This document shows, piece by piece, positions 46,350 through 56,062 of a stretch of 64,000 bases of DNA. The DNA comes from LMUY01 sp965198895. Its GTDB lineage: Bacteria > Pseudomonadota > Alphaproteobacteria > Acetobacterales > Acetobacteraceae. A program made the position numbers and the translations under genes. The DNA is taken from assembly GCA_965198895.1 (NCBI GenBank), contig OZ240676.1:5146001-5210000 (forward strand), written 5' to 3'. The notes beneath the pieces are model-generated. The model ran no database searches. It saw nothing but the letters and a program-made list of their open reading frames with translations, and was not told where the DNA came from. Position 1 is the stretch's first letter. Every line of letters starts with the position of its first letter.

Positions 46350-46856
46350 CCCGGTCGGCGCCAGGTTCTCCGGCCGGACATGGCCACCGAAATAGGCGCC
46401 ATCGATCTCGGCCACCCGTCCTTCGCCGCCGACCCGCAGCCCCCTCACGCTAGCTGCCATAGCCTCGCGCAGCTTATGCGCCAACACGAACCCGGTCTTG
46501 TAATGAACGTCCAGATCACCGGAGAGCGCCAACATGCTCTTGCCCTTCACTTCAATGCAGAACACCGCGACGGCGAGCAGGTAACGCCGCAACCGCAGCT
46601 TGTGCCAGGCGAACAGCGTTCCGGACGTGAGCGAAAAGTCGTGGCGGCACGCTTTGCAGCGCCAGCGCGGCTGACCCCCCGTTCGACGACAGGAGTAACA
46701 GGTCGGGCAGCCACAGTGCGGACAGACCGGCTTGCCGTCGGTCTTCGGCTAACGCAGCCGAAGGAAGACGTTCTCCACCCCGAGGTCCGACATCCGCATC
46801 ACCTTGGCGAGGCTGAGCGAACGTGCGGCGGCGGATAGTAGAAAGTGCTGCGCCAT
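46350..46856 (-). pseudogene. IS1595-family transposase fragment
   Basis: Reads MAQHFLLSAAARSLSLAKVMRM, then TAG, then KPVCPHCGCPTCYSC and RWRCKACRHDFSLTSGTLF (zinc ribbons), then EVKGKSMLALSGDLDVHYKTGFVLAHKLREAM and EIDGAYFGGHVRPE. It stops at that point, losing the rest of the DDE-like domain. Nonsense codon plus 3' truncation make it inactive. Confidence 0.82.
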
Positions 46857-47146
46857 GGCCACCTGCGAAAGAAACCGATCCGCGACCTTGCTGCCAGGAC
46901 CGTCCCCGAAGTACAAGCCAAAATACGTGGTGGCAATTGATACATAAGGCTGCAAGTTCGCGTTGCACGGTCAACCGCGTTTTGCTCGTTGTGGCCGCGA
47001 TCAGTTCAACGGTCGCCAGCTTGCTACTAAGTTGCCTACTGCGCCACACTGGCTGAGGTGGAAGAAAATGCCATATTCGCTATGTTCACTTCGGGGTCGT
47101 CTGCCGGAGTCTGCACTTCGAGCTTACGCAGACGATTAATAGGTCT

Positions 47147-47800
47147 TTATATACCCGGCGCCAGTGAGTAGACATGAAATCTAACTGATCGTGGAAGCGC
47201 ATGCGTCCTGAAATCAAGCTTCGCTCTCCCATCTGTCCACCTTACAACATGCAAAGGACTTACTTCTATATTATGAAATCCGCATGAGAATATCTGATTT
47301 CTGTCCATATCCAACTGAAGTTCATCTAAATAAATTGCACCTATCAAGACACCAAGTCGACGTTTGTCCAATTTAGTATATCGAGCTCGACTATACAATC
47401 GAAGTTCCTCGAGTGGTTCTTTGCTCATTATCTGAAAATCACCTGTTCTATAAGCGAGTACATGGGCTATACTATCCTTTTCGATGTAGACTTCCTCATT
47501 CGATGGCCGAGATTTAATGTCGACGATGCCGCGAGGCAAAGGCTCCCCTTCGGCCATGATGGTTAGAGTTACCGGAGGAATGATGCCTGACGAACCTATA
47601 TCGAGCATGAATGCACAAGCGGCAACGGTCCCTCCGAGCGAAGCAAACGGCTCGTGATGCATATCCGCTCGAGCTTCAGCCACCACGTTCCCGTTCAGAA
47701 TTGCCTGGACAATAGGTGGTCGGTAGGGATCACCCGAAAATCTGGCCCAGCCATAGATTTCATCATGTGAGACATAGACTATGCCTCCTTTCAAGGCCAT
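47147..47800 (-). CDS. Hypothetical protein with a domain shared with the neighbouring glycosyltransferase
   Basis: A 217-residue protein from ATG 47800 (GGAGAGG upstream). It is clearly poorer in GC than its surroundings, which suggests recent acquisition. Its first 90 residues contain YGWARFSGDPYRP, which resembles TGWAWFPEDPDRR in the N-terminal domain of the glycosyltransferase at 48428, with GNVVAEARAD aligning to GSVLALVTAN. The C-terminal half is unknown. Probably a surface-glycan related protein. Confidence 0.6.
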   Translation of the reverse strand: MALKGGIVYVSHDEIYGWARFSGDPYRPPIVQAILNGNVVAEARADMHHEPFASLGGTVAACAFMLDIGSSGIIPPVTLTIMAEGEPLPRGIVDIKSRPSNEEVYIEKDSIAHVLAYRTGDFQIMSKEPLEELRLYSRARYTKLDKRRLGVLIGAIYLDELQLDMDRNQIFSCGFHNIEVSPLHVVRWTDGRAKLDFRTHALPRSVRFHVYSLAPGI

Positions 47801-47993
47801 TTTCCTCTCCAACTCATCGGACATGTTGTTCAGGGGGCAACTTTTCAAATCTCGGATCGAGCACAAGGACTACCAAGTTATTGTATCGTTATCTGTGGTC
47901 AGGATCGAGCCTAGCGGCGTGCATCGACATACCGCCTTGCTAGGATCTACGCCGAAGCCCGGCTATACTGCATAATCGTGAATGAGGAACGCC

Positions 47994-48182
47994 ATGAAAC
48001 ACTGTTGGAGTATGTTAGGTCCGGCTGAGTTAATGCTGTTCAAGCAGGGAATGGAAGCCGCGGCAGACGTGTGTATAGAGTTGCAACATTCTGCAACGAC
48101 GCGTGAAGCGGAGAGTATGGCAGCAATTGCCGCCGCGAAGATTAGAGGAATCGCAACGACGCTAAATTCAAAGGGTCCATAG
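47994..48182 (+). CDS. Small hypothetical protein
   Basis: A 62-residue protein with GAGG six bases before ATG 47994. The sequence is helical and rich in Ala, Met and Glu (ELMLFKQGMEAAADVCIELQ). No family recognised. Confidence 0.45.
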   Translation: MKHCWSMLGPAELMLFKQGMEAAADVCIELQHSATTREAESMAAIAAAKIRGIATTLNSKGP

Positions 48183-48427
48183 TCTCGAGTTGCCGCCACT
48201 GGGCGGGTTTGGCCCGCGAAACCGCAGAGCCACCGTTGATGTCGCACCCAATTTACAACAGGGAGTGGTCTACCGCATGGGCCCGACTAAGGGAAGCATC
48301 ACGAGATCGGACGAACCCACGCAGTCGGCGGCAACGTGGTTGTCGCGTCTTCAGATGCGAGACTGCACCTTGTAGAGCGCATTGGGAAGAACGGCGGCCG
48401 ATGTCGTGTCCACGTGTGTAACGCGGG

Positions 48428-51094
48428 TCACTCCTCATCTTGCAGAGCCCCCAACGCTCGTTGCAAGCGTTCATCAATAATAGCTTGCGAGTAAGTCTCG
48501 CTCAGATAACGACTTCCTGCGGCAACAGCAGCAGCGTTTGCGCGCTCGTCGTTGTGCAGTTGGCACACCTTGACGGCCAAAGACTCCGCAGTGTCCACCA
48601 CGAACTCAAACAATTCCAGTGGGAAGTCCATGCCCTCGGCTGCGGTCGGTGTCATCACGCACGGCAAGCCGGCCGCGAAGCTACTCAGCACTTTGCCCTT
48701 CAACCCCGCACCAAACCGGAGAGGCGCCACCGTCAGTCTGTATTGCTGTAACGCCTTAGTGATGTCCGGCACCCAGCCCAGCATCTCAACTCTATCCGAG
48801 GCCAAATTGCGGTCCTCATCAGAACTGTTGCTGCCGATTACCGAGAGCCGGATTAAGGGGTCTCGACTCCATATCAGCGGCATCACCTTCGTGACGAGCC
48901 ACTTGACAGCGTCCCGGTTCGGCGGGTGGTCGAAACTGCCCACGAACGCTACGCCCTTTCGCAAATGCAGAGAAGGTGGCGGCGGCTGCAGCTCTACCGT
49001 CCACGGGATGACCGTAATCTCTGTACCGGGTAGGGCCGCTTCAATGATCCTTGCCTCAGCGTTAGAATGAACAAGCACATGGTCTGCGGAGCGAATTGCT
49101 GCGTACTCTGTTTCGCGCATGTGCTCGGCTGCGACGCGAATTTCCGGCCGGTCAAGCAGCTCTGCTTCCCGCTCCAAGCGTAGGAAATGCAAGTCACAAA
49201 CGTTGAACAGGATCTTGGCATCAGGGAAGAAACTGCGTATTACTGCGATATATTTGCTTGCATTGCTGGGACGGTAAGTGTAGGCGATGTCGAACTTGCA
49301 TTCGCTCCGGCGCAAAACTTCCTCGACCGACCAAGAATACGGGGCGTAGTAGCAGCGAATGCCACGGCGCTCGAGCGCTTCGGTGTAGACGGGGATTCGG
49401 GCCATGTTGCTCGCGGGGACGAAATGGACCTCGTAGCCGAGACGCTGCAGCGACATCATGTGGTCCAGAGAGGCCACTGACCCGGCGTCTTTGTCTGGCA
49501 TGGGCGCGCTGTCGTCGATGAACAACGCACGCCTGCGTACGTAGCGGGTATCTTCCAAAATCGGGTTGCTGCCGTTCATACCATGCTCCGCCAGCGTGAT
49601 CGACCAACGCTTGGCGAATTTTGTCTGATTGAGGCGTTGAAATCGCTTCATGCCAGATCCGGCAACATCGGTCCCAGCAGAGACGCCTTCGTGGTGAACC
49701 ACCCGGGAATATGGTTGGACCACGACGCGCCGGCCGGCGGCGCGGACCTTGAAGCACAAATCCACATCCTCGTAATACGCCGGCGCGAAATCCGGCGATA
49801 GACCACCGACCTCGTCCCATACCAGGCGCGGGATCATCAGCGCGGCGCCAGATACGTAGTCAGTGTCGCGCAGGTAGCAGTACCGCGGATCCTCTGGATT
49901 ATCGTCACGGCCACGGTTGGCTCCGTCTGCGAAACGCCAGATGATGCCTCCGACTTCTTGTAGCCGACCGCTTGGAAACACTAGCTTAGACCCCACTATG
50001 CCAATTCCGGGGTCTCGCTCGAACGTATCGCACAATTCATCTAGCCAGCCAGGCGTGACCTCAGTGTCGTTATTGAGGAGCAACAACCATTTGCCTTTGG
50101 CCACTGCAGCCCCGGCGTTGACCGACCCCACGAACCCCAGGTTGACCTCGTTGCGCAACAGCCGCACCCCGCTCAACAGCATGGAGGCAAACAGTGTCTC
50201 GTCCTGCGAACGGTCATCAACGATGATGATCTCGAACGACCGATCGGGCCTGTTGGCTACGATCGAGCGCAGGCACTGGTGGGTATACCAGAAACTGCCG
50301 TGCACTGGGATGATAACGCTGACGTCGGGCCCGCTGGAGGTGGGCAACGCAAGGATCTCGTCGCCGTAGCGATAACGGGCCATCATCAACAGGCCCTGGG
50401 TTGCCTCAGACAGGGTACCTAGTCGTTCGAGACTCTCGGTCCAATGGCGGACCGTTTCGAGCCGGGTTCGAGCGAGAGTTTGATACCGATCGGCGATCCG
50501 GTCATACTGCTGCAGCAGGAAGATGGCTAGCTCCTGCGTCTCACCCTCGCTGCCATTCTTCACGAAATCATCAACGACGCGCGCGAAGTCGCCTCTGGCA
50601 TCCTCGATGCTGGCCACGTCGTTCTTCAATACGATCGGCGAGCCGGAGATTTCCGTGCCGCTTAAGCTTTCTCGCAACTTGAACGTAACCGCCGTCTCGG
50701 TGAATACGTTGCCAGGTAGGACGAAACGGAAGCCGTGTGAACCGTCGCCAACGCCCGCTTCTTTAAGGTCAGTCCGCGGCTGATTGGCCGTAACTAAGGC
50801 AAGGACGGAGCCGTCATGGACGATTTCCAGCACCACCCGCCGGTCGGGATCCTCCGGGAACCACGCCCAGCCGGTTACGCCGGCCCAGCTGGCTTGCTCC
50901 ACGTGGCCTTCGTACTCTGGGCGGGTAAGTGCCCGCCGGGGCAAGCTCATGCGCCGCCTACGCGGCGCAAGTCGGGCGCTGTAGCCAGCGGAGTCGTGGT
51001 TGTCCATGCACGTGACTTCATGAAGTCGTGTTTCCTTACGCGACATAGGCCATAGCCGCACGGACCGCCTAGCAAATCGGTCAGCTCTGGACAA
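48428..51094 (-). CDS. Two-domain glycosyltransferase (GT2 plus GT4-like)
   Basis: Up to 888 residues; the true start may be at the Met codons 51007 or 50950. Order: a small beta-rich N-terminal domain with TGWAWFPEDPDRR; a GT2 domain with VSVIIPVHGSFWYTHQCL, LLLNNDTEV, SGAALMIPR and YYEDVDLCFK; then a GT4-like domain with GVAFVGSFDHPPNRDAV, MLGWVPDI and FGAGLKGKVLSSFAAGLPCV. Such fused enzymes build O-antigen or capsule-type polymers at the cytoplasmic face. It stands near two methyltransferases and other glycan-like genes. Confidence 0.85.
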   Translation of the reverse strand: MSRADRFARRSVRLWPMSRKETRLHEVTCMDNHDSAGYSARLAPRRRRMSLPRRALTRPEYEGHVEQASWAGVTGWAWFPEDPDRRVVLEIVHDGSVLALVTANQPRTDLKEAGVGDGSHGFRFVLPGNVFTETAVTFKLRESLSGTEISGSPIVLKNDVASIEDARGDFARVVDDFVKNGSEGETQELAIFLLQQYDRIADRYQTLARTRLETVRHWTESLERLGTLSEATQGLLMMARYRYGDEILALPTSSGPDVSVIIPVHGSFWYTHQCLRSIVANRPDRSFEIIIVDDRSQDETLFASMLLSGVRLLRNEVNLGFVGSVNAGAAVAKGKWLLLLNNDTEVTPGWLDELCDTFERDPGIGIVGSKLVFPSGRLQEVGGIIWRFADGANRGRDDNPEDPRYCYLRDTDYVSGAALMIPRLVWDEVGGLSPDFAPAYYEDVDLCFKVRAAGRRVVVQPYSRVVHHEGVSAGTDVAGSGMKRFQRLNQTKFAKRWSITLAEHGMNGSNPILEDTRYVRRRALFIDDSAPMPDKDAGSVASLDHMMSLQRLGYEVHFVPASNMARIPVYTEALERRGIRCYYAPYSWSVEEVLRRSECKFDIAYTYRPSNASKYIAVIRSFFPDAKILFNVCDLHFLRLEREAELLDRPEIRVAAEHMRETEYAAIRSADHVLVHSNAEARIIEAALPGTEITVIPWTVELQPPPPSLHLRKGVAFVGSFDHPPNRDAVKWLVTKVMPLIWSRDPLIRLSVIGSNSSDEDRNLASDRVEMLGWVPDITKALQQYRLTVAPLRFGAGLKGKVLSSFAAGLPCVMTPTAAEGMDFPLELFEFVVDTAESLAVKVCQLHNDERANAAAVAAGSRYLSETYSQAIIDERLQRALGALQDEE

Positions 51095-51532
51095 CCGACC
51101 AGGCCCGCCGGAGCAAAAACACTGCCGACAGGATCTTCACCGGTTGACCGCAGCACTGTGACCAACACGGAGACTGCAGGCTCAGGCCGTTGAAATTGAA
51201 CCGCCGTCGCACCCGTTGGCTGTGAAACATGGCGCCGTCGAGGGGTGCAACTAGCTACCAAAGCCGTCTAGGCATCACGTCATAAACGGCCTCGCAATCA
51301 CCAACAAGCCCCAAGGGGCGCTTCCTTTTACGGGCTCGCTGACGTTAAGGAAGAACCCTACCGAGGCGAGCACATGAAGCCCTCCGACCGTCTTCTATTC
51401 ATTGACTGCATTGAAAAAGGCCGAAATAGCGACTTAGCTCTCTTCCCGTCCGGAAGTCGCGACGAATATGGCGAGCCTCGCCAACGACTCATCCATTTCG
51501 ATATTAGACTCGTCCGCACGCGGAGAACGTAG
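51095..51532. other. Intergenic, no clear gene
   Basis: About 440 bp. A minus-strand frame (50947-51261) has QRPEPAVSVLVTV, but the rest matches nothing I know. No element ends seen. Confidence 0.35.
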
Positions 51533-52384
51533 TCAGTAGATGTTCAAAAATAGTGTCAGGTCCTCCGGATTCGAAATCAAAGAGCGAGTGTCTATTACAG
51601 GCAAGCTGTCCCATAGTTTCTGAATCGTATAGCTGTCTAAACTAAGCTCTCGCAGTTGATCAATAAGGTCGGAATAAATAGCAGATAACTTCGTCGAATT
51701 AGGATTTAAATTGCTGATGGCAATCAAACCAGTTGGAGCGCAATCTAGGTAGAATAACTTTAGATCGGGCCTATGAGCTTGTAGCAATGGAACGACCTTC
51801 CAGACGTCGCCAGTCCAGGCATGCTGCCAATCTCCCTCTGCTGGGTCACCCGCAACATGGGTGCGCAACGTCATTCGAGCATTGGCAGGCAGACAGTCAT
51901 GGAGGAATATAATAGAACGCTCGTGACAGCTACGCTCTGTATTCATGAAATCCCGCAACAGGTACTCACTACGGTGCATACCGTCTAGGAAACAAACATC
52001 GGGTCCATTTGGAAATATGTTTCGTAAACTATAGCTGGCGAAAAATTGGTCAGAAGGCATCTGATAAAAATGCGTCTGCCCGCGGGCTGTAATCACATCT
52101 TGGTCAAGCATAAAGTTTGGGTCAACGCATACCGCGTCGCACGAAAACTCTTTAACCGACCTGCCCAAGTGTGTGCCAATCTCAAAATAAGCGCGAGGAT
52201 GAAGTCTGTCGTTGATGAAGCGAAAAAAATCAGTATACACAATACCAGCGGCAACCGGAGAAGTAGAAGGCGGCACGAGATGCTCCCTCTGAACGTGGCG
52301 CGTTGCCGGCTCGACGCCACAACCGGCTTCTGCCAAGGCCGCCGCTGTATCCCCATCACTGTTCAAGACGTGCTCCTGCTTCAT
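51533..52384 (-). CDS. SAM-dependent methyltransferase (class I, type 24)
   Basis: A 283-residue protein from ATG 52384. The segment YFEIGTHLGRSVKEF is the SAM-binding loop, DAVCVDPNF the second acidic motif, and CFLDGMHRSEYLLRDFMNTE with SIIFLHDC the Methyltransf_24-like core. It is AT-richer than its neighbours. Found commonly in capsule and O-antigen clusters, where it methylates sugars; the target here is unknown. Confidence 0.75.
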   Translation of the reverse strand: MKQEHVLNSDGDTAAALAEAGCGVEPATRHVQREHLVPPSTSPVAAGIVYTDFFRFINDRLHPRAYFEIGTHLGRSVKEFSCDAVCVDPNFMLDQDVITARGQTHFYQMPSDQFFASYSLRNIFPNGPDVCFLDGMHRSEYLLRDFMNTERSCHERSIIFLHDCLPANARMTLRTHVAGDPAEGDWQHAWTGDVWKVVPLLQAHRPDLKLFYLDCAPTGLIAISNLNPNSTKLSAIYSDLIDQLRELSLDSYTIQKLWDSLPVIDTRSLISNPEDLTLFLNIY

Positions 52385-52596
52385 TGGACTAATATTATTG
52401 CCCAGCCTCGCGCCGGACGCGTTGTATTGTAGCGCCATTCAGCGTCGGAATCCAAGTGAGCATCGTGCTCGACGGAGAGTTCACCCAAAGCCAACTTCGT
52501 CGCTCCCTCGCCACGCCGTAGCGACTCAGGGTCGTCCAGTGTGGGTTGGAAGCTCTGTAAAGCCCTGGAGGAGACACTATCCCTGTTGCGCCGGCC

Positions 52597-52806
52597 CTAT
52601 CCCATCTGAACTGTGCTGAGTGCCTCTCCGAGCAGCGTTGAGGGCGGAGGGCCGTCGGCCTGCGAGAAGGTCGTGAAAACCTGCTGCACCACGCCCCTTG
52701 CCAACAAGCGCACAACGCGATTGTACAGCGTCTTGCGTGGTCCATACTGCGCTGGGACGTCGATCCAGCGCCCCCGCTTGCATGGAACGGTTGCTAGACC
52801 TCGCAT
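52597..52806 (-). pseudogene. IS5-family transposase N-terminal fragment
   Basis: Reads KRGRWIDVPAQYGPRKTLYNRVVRL and QVFTTF, matching the N-terminal part of IS5-type transposases (GRWRDVP..YGP..T.YNR). The catalytic core is absent. Confidence 0.65.
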
Positions 52807-53043
52807 CGCGGCGGCCGCCTAGATCAAGCCGCGCGCCCAGATGTGAGGGCGGTCACAGCTCACGCAGCCGCAGCGGCAGCGCCAGTGGGCCGCGACGATG
52901 CCGCTGATATTTGCCGACAAGCGACGCGTACCGCTAACATGCTGGCGAGGCCGTTGGTGCTCGTCGGCGCCCTGCTGCTGCTGACCGGGGCGCAGTAGGC
53001 GGGCTCAACCGGTCGTCGCAACACCGGCAAGTAGGAAGTTGCG

Positions 53044-53520
53044 ATGGCAGGGCGGCGGCGTTCGGATCGGGCTTCGCGACGCAAGCTGAGATCTCCTGGT
53101 CGGCCGCCAGTGGCGCGGAAAGATCACCGGCGGCGGTTTCGGGCTTTGATCGCCGAAGGTTTGTCGAGCGAGGAGGCTGCGATGGGGGTGGGGATATCAA
53201 AGCCGGTCGGCACCCGATGGTTCCGGCAGGCGGGCGGGATGGCGCCGTCGCACCTGGCGCGGACGTCGGTATCGTTGTCCGGGCGCTATCTTGCCTTTGC
53301 GGAACGGGAGGAGATCGCGCTTTGGCGGGCGCAAGGGTTGGGCGTACGGGAAGTTGCGCGTCGATTGGGACGGTCGGCGTCGACGGTATCGCGGGAGCTG
53401 AGGCGCAACGCGGCAACGCGTAGCGGCAATCTGGATTACCTGGCGAGCACCGCGCAGTGGCACACCGAACGAGCTGCCTGTCGGTCGAAGCAGGCGAAGC
53501 TGGCCGTTAACCCGGCGCTT
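53044..53520 (+). pseudogene. IS30-family transposase, 3'-truncated
   Basis: ATG 53044 starts a frame with the IS30 N-terminal DNA-binding region: AREEIALWRAQGLGVREVARRLGRSASTVSRELRRN (helix-turn-helix), then STAQWHTERAACRSKQAKL. After NPALRK the family sequence ends and phage-fibre-like coding begins in another frame. DDE core missing. Confidence 0.8.
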
Positions 53521-53528
53521 CGCAAACG

Positions 53529-54314
53529 GTGCCGTTGCTCACATCTGGCATGCAGGACGGTGACCAAGTTGTGGTCTCGACCGAGTCAGGGCTGACCGTC
53601 ACGACCGTGCAGATCCTGGGCGTGCAAGGGACATCGGTTGGCTCAGCGATGATGCGACCGTTGACGGGCATGCCGCTGCTTTACGAATTGGCGGCGGGTG
53701 ATTGGGTGCCGCGGCTGATGCCAGCGATGCTGTATGGCGACGCGCAGGCGGTGGCGGCGGCGAAGACGGCCGGGTTTGCGCTTTCGATGAACGGCAGCAG
53801 AGCCGATCCCTCGGGCAACGTGGCGCTCGCCCTCACAACCGGGCCAGCAGGGCCTCAGGGTGCTCCTGGAGCTGCTAGCACTGTTCCTGGGCCGGCTGGT
53901 GCCGTGGGCAGTCAGCGGCCGGTCGGACTTGCTGGCGCTGGCGGTGCAACCGGTAGTCAAGGCCAGATCGGGCTCACTGGAGCAACCGGCGCCCAAGGCA
54001 TCCCAGGCACTCCCGCTGTCGCTCCCTGCGCGACCGGCAGCAAGGTCGCTTGCCGCACACGCACTCACCCTGGCTGGCGGCACGTTCACCGGACACTCAA
54101 ACCAGCCTGCACCGCCGCCCCCGCCATCATCGAAGTGACGGCCAAAGCCGCCGGCACGCTGCTGAGCAACGCGGCCAATGCCTCGTGGACCTCGGCCACC
54201 GCGTCGACGGTCTCTGGCATCGTCACCGGCCCGGCCACGCTGACCGTCTTGGGCCTGACCGTGGTTGCCCCACCAACCGGGACGCCTGTCGCCGTGCTGG
54301 CAATCTGCCCGTGA
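53529..54314 (+). CDS. Collagen-like fibre protein, 5' cut by IS30
   Basis: Readable from about 53529, after a break with the IS30 fragment. A GMPLLYELAAGDWVPRL domain is followed by about 20 Gly-X-Y triplets (GPAGPQGAPGAAS..., GLTGATGAQGIPG), as in phage tail fibres and bacterial collagen-like proteins. Near 54040-54130 the typical tail phrase ALTLAGGTFTG occurs in another frame, hinting at a pair of compensating frameshifts. Ends at 54314, just before the beta-helix gene. Likely surface or tail-fibre protein. Confidence 0.55.
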   Translation: MPLLTSGMQDGDQVVVSTESGLTVTTVQILGVQGTSVGSAMMRPLTGMPLLYELAAGDWVPRLMPAMLYGDAQAVAAAKTAGFALSMNGSRADPSGNVALALTTGPAGPQGAPGAASTVPGPAGAVGSQRPVGLAGAGGATGSQGQIGLTGATGAQGIPGTPAVAPCATGSKVACRTRTHPGWRHVHRTLKPACTAAPAIIEVTAKAAGTLLSNAANASWTSATASTVSGIVTGPATLTVLGLTVVAPPTGTPVAVLAICP

Positions 54315-54325
54315 AGGATTTCCGC

Positions 54326-55747
54326 ATGCTCCGTCTCACCGTCGCCCTGATGCTGCTCGCGAGCCCGGCGTGGGCGGCGGGGGTGATTGATTCACCCGGT
54401 ATCCCTTATGGCGGGAATGGAACGTCCCTCACGGTCATCCCCCAGGGCGGCTCGGCCCCGGTGGGGCTGGGGAGTGTGGCGGGGCTGACGGTGGGGGCTG
54501 TGCAGCTGGGCGGCGATGTAGGCACGAACACCGTGGTCCCCGCGCGTGGTAGCGGCATACCCCGCTCTTTGTCGGCTCTTACTGGGGAGGTCTGGAGCGC
54601 GGTCAGTTTTGGCCTCGTGTGCGACGGCACTGCAGACCAAGTTAAAGTTATCACCACCCTGAACGCAGCGCCGCCGGGGCAGACAATCTATTTTCCGCCA
54701 GCGGCACTCCCATGCATGACATCAGTGCCCCTGTCGCCCACTAGCGGTGTCACGGTGAAGGCCGATCCTGGCACGGTTACAATAATGGCGGTTCCCGGCG
54801 GTAGCCTGAATGGCCCAGAACTGCTGAGCGTCGTGAATGCAACCGGCGTTCGCGTGTCGGGCCTTATCTTTGACGGGAACCTCGTTAATCAGCCGGGGCA
54901 GCTCACGATCTCTGGCTCGCTCGTTTCCAACAAGCCGAACACCCTACAAGTCTATGGCAGCACGGACGTGGTGCTGGATGGTATCCGCGTTCAGAACACA
55001 CGCGGAATAGGCGTGCTGTTATCCAATTCGAATAATAGCGGCGTTCGGGATACTGTGCTTTCCAACGTTGGTAATTACTCAAATTCGCTCGACATTTCGC
55101 AGCTTAGTCAAGGCGTTGCGTTCACGTCAGATGGGTCAATGGAAATGGGTAACTTTGTTGAACGCAATACGTTCAGCCAAGTGGGCCTAGACCCGATCTC
55201 TTTTGCCTACCAGAAGGATATTCGGGTGGCCGACAACACGATCGTCGCAACTGCTTTCCAGACACAAACCGCCGTGATCTCCGGGGGCATCTACGGCACC
55301 CAAAACATAGCGCCTATCGTCACCGGAAACCGCATCAGCGGCGCGCGAGGCTCAGGCATCGACATCGGCGCGATGAATGGCGCGACTATCAGCCGCAACG
55401 TGCTGTGGAACAATGGCGGGTGCGGCATCTTTGTTACGCAAGGCACGATAAATACGCTGGTGTCCGCCAACGTTGCCTACAACAACGGTCAAGCCGGGCT
55501 GGCAACCGCTGCGGCCGGGATCATGTTTGGCTCGCCGCCATCCGGCAGTTTTCCGGCCTCTGACCGCAACGACGTCATCGGCAACAAAACCTTTGATACG
55601 CAAGCGGTTAAGACGCAACTCTATGGCTTTCAGGTTACCGGCGCTGGCGCTGTGACCAACCTGTGGGTCGATAGCAGCAACAATTTTGACGGCAACGCGC
55701 TGGGACGTTTCAGCGGGACCGGCGCTGCGTATTCCACGAACCGCTAA
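54326..55747 (+). CDS. Secreted right-handed beta-helix protein (tailspike/pectate lyase-like)
   Basis: A 473-residue protein with a signal peptide (MLRLTVALMLLASPAWA). The middle shows recurring beta-helix rungs: VNATGVRVSGLIFDGN, STDVVLDGIRVQNTRG, NNSGVRDTVLSNV, and so on, ending GNALGRFSG. The fold is common to polysaccharide lyases and phage tailspikes. No lyase-specific residues are recognised. The neighbouring collagen-like gene is also fibre-like. Confidence 0.75.
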   Translation: MLRLTVALMLLASPAWAAGVIDSPGIPYGGNGTSLTVIPQGGSAPVGLGSVAGLTVGAVQLGGDVGTNTVVPARGSGIPRSLSALTGEVWSAVSFGLVCDGTADQVKVITTLNAAPPGQTIYFPPAALPCMTSVPLSPTSGVTVKADPGTVTIMAVPGGSLNGPELLSVVNATGVRVSGLIFDGNLVNQPGQLTISGSLVSNKPNTLQVYGSTDVVLDGIRVQNTRGIGVLLSNSNNSGVRDTVLSNVGNYSNSLDISQLSQGVAFTSDGSMEMGNFVERNTFSQVGLDPISFAYQKDIRVADNTIVATAFQTQTAVISGGIYGTQNIAPIVTGNRISGARGSGIDIGAMNGATISRNVLWNNGGCGIFVTQGTINTLVSANVAYNNGQAGLATAAAGIMFGSPPSGSFPASDRNDVIGNKTFDTQAVKTQLYGFQVTGAGAVTNLWVDSSNNFDGNALGRFSGTGAAYSTNR

Positions 55748-56062
55748 CACTACTCCGGAGACATCATATCCGATTGTTTCACGTGCTCCCCGGGCTGCTG
55801 GTGGCTTCCCCTGCCGAGATCCAGCCCCGAACGGCGCGTAGGTTCTGAACAGCAGCGCAACGACGGCTGGTGTTGCCCCGGCAGTCGCTCTGATGCACTC
55901 TACCGTAAGTCGTTAGCCTGCGTGCTGGTCAACGGCGTGGCAGCGGCGGTCCCATCCATGACGGGCACGCCGACCGCAGCCCTGGTGACGTTGCCGCTCC
56001 CGTTGTCGGGGTAACGTTCGGGGCGCACGGTTTTTGCCTGGGCAGAGACGTGCGCCCGACGC
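55748..56062. other. Remnant of a gene leader plus fibre-like fragment
   Basis: CACTACTCCGGAGAC at 55748-55762 follows directly after the beta-helix stop. Then comes a signal-like frame (IRLFHVLPGLLVA) without ATG. Near 55915 VLVNGVAAAVPSMTGTPTAA reads as a phage-fibre-type tail. The same CACYACTCCGGAGAC leader recurs at 57246. Confidence 0.4.
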
